Of a stretch of 13,333 nucleotides of DNA, positions 1 to 5,956 are shown piece by piece. The position numbers and the translations under genes are program-made. The stretch covers positions 1 to 13,333 of the forward strand of contig JAPLMV010000033.1 in assembly GCA_026386835.1 (NCBI GenBank), given 5' to 3'. The notes under the pieces were generated by a model. The model did not search any database and was not told the DNA's origin. It was given only the letters and a program-made list of their open reading frames with translations. Position 1 is the stretch's first letter, and the number at the start of each line of letters is the position of its first letter. Origin of the DNA: Planctomycetota bacterium (GTDB taxonomy: Bacteria > Planctomycetota > Phycisphaerae > Sedimentisphaerales > Anaerobacaceae).

Positions 1-2
1 GG

Positions 3-458
3 GCCAAAATGGAGAAAGAGATTTTTTCCGGCAATATAAAACTGGCGATGAGCCATGTAGTGCCTGACCTTGTACAGAAAGTGCTAAAAGGACAGGACCC
101 GCTTCATATTCTCGGTAAGGGCAACCAGGTCAGACATTACACTTATGCGGGCGACCTGGCTGAAGGGATTCGTAAATGCATCGAAAGTGAAAAGACCATA
201 AATGATGATTTCAACATCTCTACGCCGGTATCGACGACCGTCCTGGAACTCGCCGAGACTATCTGGATGAAAATAAACCCAGATAAGCCGTTCAGATATG
301 TCAGCGATAAACCGTTTCAGTATGATGTTCAAAAAAGAATTCCTTCTGTTGAAAAGGCGAAAAGAATTTTGGGTTTTGAAGCAAGAACAACATTGGATGA
401 AGCGTTGGCCGAGGTTATTCCCTGGATTCAAAGCCAGATTGCAATTGGCGGAATATAA
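3..458 (+). CDS. NAD-dependent sugar epimerase/dehydratase (SDR), C-terminal part, cut by the left edge
   Basis: About 152 C-terminal residues of an extended short-chain dehydrogenase of the nucleotide-sugar epimerase/dehydratase kind. The N-terminal Rossmann fold (GxxGxxG) and the YxxxK catalytic pair lie outside the window. Visible is the substrate-binding lobe: an SHVVPDLVQKVLKG segment, then GKGNQVRHYTYAGDLAEGI, which is the usual surroundings of the conserved Arg in this family. An ISTPVSTTVLELAETIW stretch follows, and the KAKRILGFEARTTLDEAL ending is typical of epimerases. The first ATG (position 9) is probably internal, because the reading frame is open to the left edge and the preceding family segment would be upstream. 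It ends 19 bp before the methyltransferase start, consistent with one glycan operon. The exact sugar substrate cannot be read from this half. Confidence 0.85.
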   Translation, partial: AKMEKEIFSGNIKLAMSHVVPDLVQKVLKGQDPLHILGKGNQVRHYTYAGDLAEGIRKCIESEKTINDDFNISTPVSTTVLELAETIWMKINPDKPFRYVSDKPFQYDVQKRIPSVEKAKRILGFEARTTLDEALAEVIPWIQSQIAIGGI

Positions 459-477
459 GCACGTTTTTCAGGGCAAA

Positions 478-1161
478 ATGGAAATCGACGATAAACTTCA
501 GAATTTATATACTATGCGTTTTGATGGAGAATTAAGCCGTAAAAACGCAATGTGGCGTGTATTAATCAGTTCCTTCTTCCAGCAATATGTAAAAGAGTCT
601 GATACGGTTCTGGATATAGGGGGCGGGTACTGTGAATTCATTAACAATATAAAGTGTTGCAAAAAATATGTCGTTGATCTGAATGAGGATATTCTTAAAT
701 TTGCAAATCCTGATGTTCAACCATTTAATAGTCGGCTGTCAGAAATCGCTTCTTTGCTGGAATCGTCGATTGACGTAGTTTTTTTGAGCAATTTTTTAGA
801 GCATTTAAGGTCGAAGTAAGAAGTGCTTAAAACTCTTTCTGATGTGTTTAGTCTTCTTAAAACCGGCGGAACACTCATAATATTACAGCCTAATATCAGA
901 TACGCTTACAAGGTATATTGGGATTTTTTTGACCATAACATTCCGTTAAGTGACAGGAGTATAGTTGAAGCACTGCTGCTAACCGGATTTAAGGTGGACC
1001 GACTAATACCGAGATTTTTGCCTTATACGACCAAGAGCAAAATCCCGCAGAATACATTTTTGGTAAAGGCGTATCTCAAAATACCGCTTGTCTGGAAGCT
1101 ATTGGGCAAACAGATGCTTGTCATATGTCACCGTGATAAAAAGGGAGAGCGTCTAAAGTGA
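478..1161 (+). pseudogene. Class I SAM-dependent methyltransferase interrupted by an in-frame TAA
   Basis: Read through position 817-819, this is a methyltransferase of about 227 residues. From ATG 478 (an AGGG lies just upstream) the SAM-binding motif I is DTVLDIGGGYCEF, near residues 42-54. The acidic strand-2 region is KKYVVDLNEDI, and motif IV is DVVFLSNFLEHL. A TAA stop falls right after HLRSK at codon 114. The same frame continues without loss as EVLKTLSDVFSLLKTGGTL and on to TGA 1159-1161, so one base change (for example GAA or CAA to TAA) explains the break. Reinitiation at GTG 823 is possible but has no clear ribosome site, and the second piece would lack the SAM motif. Upstream in-frame codons from 298 overlap the epimerase and are not part of the family. 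The methyltransferase would act on a glycan or lipid in this cluster. A consensus base error is an alternative explanation. Confidence 0.75.
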
Positions 1162-1868
1162 AGGAAAATCTTGGAATTATCATTCCTGTTTATAATGAAG
1201 CGGACAATATAAAAGCAACACTCGTTGCTATCGAAGAAAAGGTCAAGTCCCCGCACAAGATATACATTGTTTATGATTTTGACGAGGATAACACTCTGCC
1301 TGCGGCAAGAGAGCTTCTCAAAAACGGTATGCCCATAGAGTTTTTGAAAAATCACTCGAGAGGCGTTGCAAATGCCATAAAGACCGGTTTGCGAGAAGTG
1401 CCGAAAGAATACCTGCTGGTTTCCATGGCGGATTTGTCCGACGATTACAGCGCTGTAGACCGTATGTGCAAATTGATGTCGGAAGGTTATGACCTTGTCT
1501 GCGGTTCAAGGTATATGAAAGGCGGCAAACAAATCGGCGGGCCTGTGTTGAAGAAGTTTTTATCATGGGCAACGGGTATTAGTTTGAAATATATGGCTGG
1601 TCTGCCGACCCATGATGTGACCAACAGCTTCAAATTATACCGCAAAAGCGTTGTTGACTCCATAAATATAGAAAGTGAAAGCGGTTTTGAAATAGGTATG
1701 GAGATAGTTGTAAAGTCGCATTTTGCAGGATTTAAGATAGCTGAGGTTCCATGCACATGGACTGGCCGGCAGCAGGGAAAATCGAGATTTAGAATTTTCA
1801 AATGGGCGCCTAAATATCTGCGTTGGTATTTTTATGCTTTGAAGAAGGGCATTTCGAATGCGTTCTAA
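1158..1868 (+). CDS. Family 2 glycosyltransferase, dolichol-phosphate-mannose-synthase-like
   Basis: A 236-residue GT-A glycosyltransferase that starts at GTG 1158, inside the stop of the preceding methyltransferase (GTGA overlap), with a purine-rich AGGGAG about 11 bp upstream. The N-terminus has the GT2 signature LGIIIPVYNEADNI. The nucleotide-binding loop reads IVYDFDEDNT (about residues 35-44) and the second acidic cluster reads MADLSDD (about 92-98). The acceptor half has GSRYMKGGKQIGGP and THDVTNSFKLYR, as in polyprenyl-phosphate sugar transferases. No C-terminal membrane segment is visible, so it is probably a peripheral cytoplasmic enzyme that charges undecaprenyl phosphate or extends a lipid-linked glycan. 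Donor and acceptor are not predictable from sequence alone. The downstream membrane protein overlaps its last 11 bases, which suggests coupled translation and joint function. Confidence 0.88.
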   Translation: MKENLGIIIPVYNEADNIKATLVAIEEKVKSPHKIYIVYDFDEDNTLPAARELLKNGMPIEFLKNHSRGVANAIKTGLREVPKEYLLVSMADLSDDYSAVDRMCKLMSEGYDLVCGSRYMKGGKQIGGPVLKKFLSWATGISLKYMAGLPTHDVTNSFKLYRKSVVDSINIESESGFEIGMEIVVKSHFAGFKIAEVPCTWTGRQQGKSRFRIFKWAPKYLRWYFYALKKGISNAF

Positions 1869-3765
1869 GCCGGCTAACAACCCGAGTTGTATAACGAGGC
1901 AATCAAAGTTATCAAAGTTTCTGGTTTTTGCATGGTTCCTTGTCGTCTCAATTTTTACTTTGCCATTAGCCGGAATAACCCCATCACCAGGCATAGATAA
2001 TTCATGGCTGACCGGATTGAATATGGCTCTTATCAGGGGGATGCAATTTGGAAAGGATATTGTCTTTACCTTCGGACCCCTTGGATTTTTGTTTATGCCC
2101 AGCTTTTGCGATGTCAATCAATGGGTAATCGCATATCTTTGCGGGCTGCTGGTTCATTTTGTTTTGGTGTTATTGGTTTTTTTGCTACTGCCAAAGATTA
2201 CCAATTCAAAGTTAGCCTTTATCCTTGGTTCGGCGTTATTACTCCTTATTTTACCATTTCTTCGTATCGAGGAAAAGCTAATCCCGATCGCATTTTTACT
2301 TCTTACCTTTGCAATGACGCATCAGGTTAGCTTAAAACGGTCTTGGTTGATAGCCGCCATGTCATTGTGTTTAGCACTTGCATCATCCATCAAATTTAGT
2401 GCGACAATTTCCAGTGCTGGAATCATAATTGCCGCCGCACTAATATTCACGTACCGACGGCAATTCCTGAACCTTGGAATCATGTTGCTATCGTATCTGC
2501 TCGCATATATGGGAATATGGATTCTAACCGGCCAGCACATCGCAAATCTTATTCCTTACCTGCATAACAGCATAGAAATTTCTACGGGATATAACCAGGC
2601 GATGATGTGCAGCGGCCCTAACCGGCTGGTCCCTAACCTGATAGTGGTGGCCGGCATTGCCGGAATCTCTTTCTTTTATCTGCTATTTGCATATGGGTTT
2701 ATAACGAGGAAGCTGGGACTCGTAGTTTTCATGTTACCCTTTTTAGTATTTGCCTTTATGACATTTAAGTTTGGTTTTGTTCGTCACGATTCGACCCACT
2801 TTTATGTATTTTTCTCCATAATGCCGTTTTTATTCGGCTGGATATATCTGGCTCACAAACAGGACTTGCCAAGACTCTTGCGTGTTTTATTGTTGGTACT
2901 GTGCTGCGCAATGGCATCTTTCATATTTACACAGAATTTATATATATTACAAAATGTTAAATCTAACCTGGCGGCATTAAAGTTGCTTACTCATGGTTCC
3001 TCATACAGGCAAAGTCTTACGGAAGAATACAAACTGGGTTTGAGAAAACAGTATAATCTCAGCAGCGCACTTGTCGCAGGTATTGGGAAAGACAGAATAG
3101 ATATTGTCCCATGGGAAATTAACCTGCCGTACGCCTATGATATGAATTGGTCCCCCAGGCCGATTTTTCAGTCATATACTGCATGCACAAAAGCTCTTGA
3201 TTTATTAAATGCCGGCTACTATGAAAACAGTGCCCCCGACATGCTGCTTTATACCGTTGAGACGATTGATCGTAGATATGCTGTTTTTGACGAGCCTGCG
3301 ACTTTTCGTGAAATTCTAAAGAATTACAAGCCAGTATCCGCTGATAGCAGAGTTATACTTCTTAGAAAGAAAGTTCAACCTGACTCTTTTCGGAGGCGTA
3401 GGATTTCGGCAATTGAGGCCAATATTGGCGAAGGAATTCAAATTCCTAAAACCAACGGATATTTGTTTGCAAATATCAGGATTGAGAACAGTTTGTTAGG
3501 TAAAGCTGCAGCTATTGCTTATAGGGGAGAACAGATGTATGTATATCTGGTAACTGATAAAGGGCAGTTCGTATATCGTTTTGTACCATCGACGGCGCAA
3601 AATGGTATTTTTCTATCCTCTCATATTTCTGACAATCAGGATTTATTAAATGTATTCAATGGCAGGCCGGGTAAAGCTATCCGTTATTTAGGATTTACAA
3701 CAGGCAAGAGGTGGTTTTATGAAGACAAAATACAAATCGAGTTTTTTGAGATTCAACCGAATTAG
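1858..3765 (+). CDS. Large polytopic membrane protein of a glycan cluster, possible GT-C-like enzyme
   Basis: 635 residues. About ten or more hydrophobic helices fill residues 20-370, and a soluble, probably extracytoplasmic C-terminal part follows. The first loop after helix 1 reads PGIDNSWLTGLN (Asp near 47) and then FGKDIVFTFGPLGF. A second conserved-looking loop reads KFGFVRHDSTHF. The soluble part has PWEINLPYAY (near 418), NWSPRPIFQSY and FDEPATFR (near 478). I recall this combination as a recurring uncharacterised membrane family in polysaccharide loci. An Asp in the first periplasmic loop next to many helices resembles GT-C lipid-linked sugar transferases, but that assignment is inference; a flippase or polymerase role is also possible. 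The start at ATG 1858 lies inside the glycosyltransferase gene, 11 bp before its stop, with AAGG upstream. The gene ends in TAG. Confidence 0.8.
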   Translation: MRSKPANNPSCITRQSKLSKFLVFAWFLVVSIFTLPLAGITPSPGIDNSWLTGLNMALIRGMQFGKDIVFTFGPLGFLFMPSFCDVNQWVIAYLCGLLVHFVLVLLVFLLLPKITNSKLAFILGSALLLLILPFLRIEEKLIPIAFLLLTFAMTHQVSLKRSWLIAAMSLCLALASSIKFSATISSAGIIIAAALIFTYRRQFLNLGIMLLSYLLAYMGIWILTGQHIANLIPYLHNSIEISTGYNQAMMCSGPNRLVPNLIVVAGIAGISFFYLLFAYGFITRKLGLVVFMLPFLVFAFMTFKFGFVRHDSTHFYVFFSIMPFLFGWIYLAHKQDLPRLLRVLLLVLCCAMASFIFTQNLYILQNVKSNLAALKLLTHGSSYRQSLTEEYKLGLRKQYNLSSALVAGIGKDRIDIVPWEINLPYAYDMNWSPRPIFQSYTACTKALDLLNAGYYENSAPDMLLYTVETIDRRYAVFDEPATFREILKNYKPVSADSRVILLRKKVQPDSFRRRRISAIEANIGEGIQIPKTNGYLFANIRIENSLLGKAAAIAYRGEQMYVYLVTDKGQFVYRFVPSTAQNGIFLSSHISDNQDLLNVFNGRPGKAIRYLGFTTGKRWFYEDKIQIEFFEIQPN

Positions 3766-3803
3766 TTCGTCTCGCCAAAGGAGTATGTTTCACCGATAGT
3801 TGA

Positions 3804-3968
3804 AAACCAGTTACGGCTTCTGATGTTCAAATTATCCCGATTTACAATACCGGACCTGGGATTAACTCTGATTCCGTGAATGTTAATTCAAGCATTATCC
3901 CCTAACCCGCCATGCTCCTGCTGCTCGGTTTGGGTGCAATAATGATAAAACAAAAATATTTTTGCTGA
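3804..3968 (+). pseudogene. Decayed tail of a PEP-CTERM protein gene
   Basis: The frame ending at TGA 3966-3968 encodes a tail MLLLLGLGAIMIKQKYFC, preceded by Pro-stop-Pro-Ala. This is the layout of a PEP-CTERM sorting signal (PEPAT, a Leu/Gly-rich helix, then basic residues) in which the Glu codon of PEP has become TAA (3903-3905). About 32 further codons upstream in the same frame (from 3804, Ser/Asn/Val/Ile rich) are open. A TGA at 3801 closes that frame, while another frame (EYVSPIVENQ) is open just before it, suggesting an old frameshift. No start or ribosome site is seen. It resembles the intact PEP-CTERM tail at about 5880-5940. The short length makes coincidence possible, but the match to the motif order is close. 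Confidence 0.5.
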
Positions 3969-3969
3969 A

Positions 3970-3998
3970 TTTACGTTGCAGAAGGTTTTTGGTATAAT
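3970..3998 (+). promoter_or_regulatory. Sigma-70-type promoter of the coiled-coil gene
   Basis: A perfect TATAAT at 3993-3998 is preceded by TGG, an extended -10. A TTTACG at 3970-3975 (4 of 6 against TTGACA) lies exactly 17 bp upstream. Transcription would begin near 4005. That lies downstream of the GTG at 4002 and supports ATG 4071 as the real start of the next gene, leaving a 5' leader of about 65 bases. Confidence 0.6.
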
Positions 3999-4070
3999 GG
4001 CGTGCATCCGATAAGTCTTTGGAATTGTACGGAATTGCGGATTAAGAAAAAATCCTGGTGGAATTTGAAT

Positions 4071-4838
4071 ATGACCTTAAAAGATGTTTGGCTAAAGATA
4101 ATGAACCGGCTGCAAAGCTATAAATTATTTCGGCCTGTAGATTATCAGCAGCAACCGGGCAGCATGGCTGTAACCAGCGAAAACGCAAGGCCTGCTCAGC
4201 CGGCAGAGGAAAAGCAGATTCCTGAGAATAGTCAGGTGCTTGTAAAAATGGCACAATTAGACGACAAGGCACAATCGCTCGAAAAATTACAATCGGGCTT
4301 CGAACAGCTTGTCAGGCAAATGATGGACATCAACGCTCACTTGGATTTTCAAATCGTTCAGCGGGAAAGTTTAATCAGCCAGATAGACAAACTGCCCAAA
4401 CTGATGGAAAACTGCGTGAGCATCGTGGAAAATCAAAAGCAGCTTACCGAGCAGCTTCTTGAGCAGCTTAAGATAATGGTTGTCAAGGACCAGCAGTTTG
4501 TGGATGCGGTGGGAAAAATACCGACTGAGACCGCCCGTCAGACGGACAAGCTTGATGATATCAATCATCAGCTTTCTGCGGCGGCTGAGGCGGATGTGCA
4601 GATGGCGGAAACTTTCTGCAGATTTAATGAATCCGTCGGCGGGCTTGACCGCAGCGTAATAAGCCAGACAGACAGTATAATGCAGATGAATAACACCTTT
4701 GCCGCAAGCGACAGGGAACTCAAGAATATGATAGCAGTGCAGAACAAGCGGTTTATGTGGATGGTCATTGCGGCGGGGGGAGTTTGCATGTTGGCGATTT
4801 TGATATTGGCGGGAATAATTATTTACCTGAAGTGGTAA
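4071..4838 (+). CDS. Tail-anchored coiled-coil protein, function unknown
   Basis: 255 residues from ATG 4071, which has GGTGGA about 8 bp upstream. An in-frame GTG at 4002 would precede the predicted transcription start and is disfavoured. The first 25 residues are basic and amphipathic. A Pro/Gln/Glu-rich linker follows (about 30-60). Long heptad-like helices run through about 60-220 (for example KLPKLMENCVSIVENQKQLTEQ and QTDKLDDINHQLSAA). A single C-terminal membrane helix (MWMVIAAGGVCMLAILILAGIIIYLKW) ends at the last residue. The lack of a signal peptide suggests a cytoplasmic coiled coil held in the inner membrane by its C-terminus. The middle resembles the helical arms of chemoreceptors or phage tape-measure helices in composition only; no catalytic or signalling motif is visible. 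I do not recognise the family. It is transcribed alone, since the riboswitch transcript begins after it. Confidence 0.75.
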   Translation: MTLKDVWLKIMNRLQSYKLFRPVDYQQQPGSMAVTSENARPAQPAEEKQIPENSQVLVKMAQLDDKAQSLEKLQSGFEQLVRQMMDINAHLDFQIVQRESLISQIDKLPKLMENCVSIVENQKQLTEQLLEQLKIMVVKDQQFVDAVGKIPTETARQTDKLDDINHQLSAAAEADVQMAETFCRFNESVGGLDRSVISQTDSIMQMNNTFAASDRELKNMIAVQNKRFMWMVIAAGGVCMLAILILAGIIIYLKW

Positions 4839-4855
4839 AAAATTTTATTTTTTCC

Positions 4856-4884
4856 TTGAACAATATTGTTCGCTCTGTTAGAAA
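4856..4884 (+). promoter_or_regulatory. Possible promoter and perfect 14-bp palindrome before the B12 riboswitch
   Basis: TTGAAC at 4856-4861 and TAGAAA at 4879-4884 are 17 bp apart, each 4 of 6 to consensus, with an extended -10 TGT before the second box. A perfect palindrome GAACAATATTGTTC (4858-4871) overlaps the -35 side and could be an operator, but a chance A+T-rich palindrome is also possible. Predicted initiation near 4891 sits very close to the 5' arm of riboswitch helix P1, so either the start or the P1 arm may be slightly misplaced. Confidence 0.3.
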
Positions 4885-5111
4885 GACTAATTGTTGCTCT
4901 TTGAAAAAGATATACCTGACCGAAGGTTCCGGGGTTTTGTGCCTCGGGATAATGAAAAGGGAACCTGGTTAAGCCAGGACGGTCGCGCCGCTGTAAGCGT
5001 CTGCTGCGATTGCCAAATCGCAAATCCGTGAAACGGTTTTTTCCACTGTTCGCAAAGCGAACGGGAAGGAGTTTCAAGGTAAGACGCAAGTCAGAAAACC
5101 TGCCTTTAGTC
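4885..5111 (+). ncRNA. Cobalamin (B12) riboswitch aptamer
   Basis: The class is recognised by several conserved blocks in the right order. AATGAAAAGGGAACCTGGTT (4951-4970) leads into AAGCCAGGAC, then GCCGCTGTAAGCG (4987-4999). CCACTG follows at 5043-5048 and ACGGGAAGGAG at 5061-5071. AAGACGCAAGTCAGAAAACC and TGCC (5081-5104) contain the B12 box (AGTCAG...CCTGCC). Closing helix P1 can be formed by GACTAA (4885-4890) with TTAGTC (5106-5111). It lies on the strand of, and upstream of, the three surface-protein genes. With a strong terminator 113 bases after P1, the likely mode is premature transcription termination when adenosyl- or other cobalamin is plentiful. Exact ends are uncertain by a few bases. 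Confidence 0.92.
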
Positions 5112-5224
5112 AATAGTGCATTTGTAATGTTCTCGCGATATGGAACACAAAGCAGCCCTTAGGTTCTAAAAGGTTTTTGTAAAAGCAAATCAGGCAGGCC
5201 TTGGGGTTGGGTTGTCTGGTAATT

Positions 5225-5263
5225 AAAACCGCCGTTTCCATTCGTGGGAACGGCGGTTTTTTT
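5225..5263 (+). terminator. Intrinsic terminator, probable expression platform of the B12 riboswitch
   Basis: Arms CCGCCGTTTCC (5229-5239) and GGGAACGGCGG (5246-5256) pair over 11 bp with one G-U and a six-base loop. Flanking A and T runs extend the stem and provide a run of seven T (5257-5263). A 7-base stretch GAAACGG inside the aptamer (5030-5036) is complementary to CCGTTTC in the 5' arm (5232-5238) and could compete with it, but that switch is speculative. Confidence 0.85.
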
Positions 5264-5272
5264 ATTGTTCTA

Positions 5273-5386
5273 CCGCAATACTACGGGGGTGTAACCCGTA
5301 GATGAAGTCATCCGCCAAAGGCGGACAGGCAAAGCCTGTTGCGGCAAATGCCACGGGTTTTAACCCGTGGAAATTTAATGGCATTT
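5273..5386. repeat. Cluster of REP-like palindromes in the mRNA leader
   Basis: Successive inverted repeats fill the space between the terminator and the ribosome site. CTACGGG/CCCGTAG lies at 5281-5301 and TCCGCC-AAA-GGCGGA at 5311-5325. CAGGC-AAA-GCCTG lies at 5326-5338 and CCACGGGTTTTAACCCGTGG at 5351-5370. The first and last share the ACGGG...TAACCCGT core, and CCGCAA (5273-5278) can pair with TTGCGG (5339-5344), so the whole could fold as one branched unit. This is the build of a REP/BIME element. AAATGCC (5346-5352) with GGCATTT (5380-5386), followed by a T-rich run, could also act as a second weak terminator just before the ribosome site. Confidence 0.6.
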
Positions 5387-5410
5387 TTATTTTTAAGCAA
5401 GGAGAAAAAA

Positions 5411-5956
5411 ATGGCTTCGAAGAGTGTGATAAGTTTGGTTTTAGTGTTTTTGACGGCTGCAAATGTCTGCGCCTATACATTAGACGATTGTCTGATAGAG
5501 TACTGGGCAGGCAGCGGCAGCAACAGAGCGGTGGTGGTGATCGATTTTGGGCCGGCGAGCTATGCCTTCGGTTACCGCTGGGATGGCGGAACAAAGTATG
5601 GCAAGGATCTGATGGCCGCAGTGGATTTGGCTGGCGCTATGAATTACAACCAAAGTTACGGATTCCTGAATACCATCAGTTACGACGGTTATCTTAATGC
5701 CGGACAGAATGGCTGGCCGGGCGACTGGTGGGTGTATTTTACCAGCACCGACGGGGCAAGCTGGACTGATGCGTCTGTAGGATTTGCCGACAGGGTGTTA
5801 TCGAACGGCTCCTGGGACGGCTGGGCCGTTCAGACGACCGATACCTGGCCGCCGGCACATCAGCCCACAACGCCGGTGCCTGAACCAGTCACCTTAATGT
5901 TCCTCGGCATCGGCGCATTGTTGATTATAAAACATGAAAAAGTGCAAAATGTATAG
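5411..5956 (+). CDS. PEP-CTERM surface protein with a transcobalamin-C-terminal-like (DUF4430-type) core
   Basis: 181 residues from ATG 5411, chosen because AAGGAG lies 6-7 bases before it. A signal peptide (1-21, cut near VCA-YT) is followed by a Trp/Tyr/Gly-rich domain. VVVIDFGPASYAFGYRWDG (41-59) leads into DLMAAVDLA (67-74), YGFLNTISYDGY (83-94) and DWWVYF (105-110). GVGFADRVLSNGSWDGW-type residues (about 122-138) close the domain. This order (short helix, GF..I, W[WY].Y, then G..xR.L..G.xxGW) matches what I know of the DUF4430/transcobalamin C-terminal fold and of small W-rich proteins under B12 riboswitches. PEP lies at 157-159, with a hydrophobic helix and a basic HEK end: an exosortase sorting tail. 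As first gene after a B12 riboswitch it is a candidate surface cobalamin binder. The alpha-barrel half of transcobalamin is absent. The domain call is by eye. Confidence 0.75.
   Translation: MASKSVISLVLVFLTAANVCAYTLDDCLIEYWAGSGSNRAVVVIDFGPASYAFGYRWDGGTKYGKDLMAAVDLAGAMNYNQSYGFLNTISYDGYLNAGQNGWPGDWWVYFTSTDGASWTDASVGFADRVLSNGSWDGWAVQTTDTWPPAHQPTTPVPEPVTLMFLGIGALLIIKHEKVQNV

Noticed and set aside
298..477. In-frame upstream extension of the methyltransferase
   Set aside because: It lies inside the epimerase gene in another frame, is not family-like, and ATG 478 fits both spacing and the expected N-terminus.
4002..4070. GTG 4002 as start of the coiled-coil gene
   Set aside because: It lies at or before the transcription start predicted from the extended -10 at 3990-3998, and ATG 4071 has a better ribosome site.
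4840..4853. A-run/T-run after the coiled-coil gene as a terminator
   Set aside because: The possible stem is A-T only and too weak to support a terminator call.
5302..5697. 131-codon open frame overlapping the PEP-CTERM gene
   Set aside because: It begins within palindromes, has no signal peptide, and is out of frame with the gene that has AAGGAG, a signal peptide and a PEP tail.
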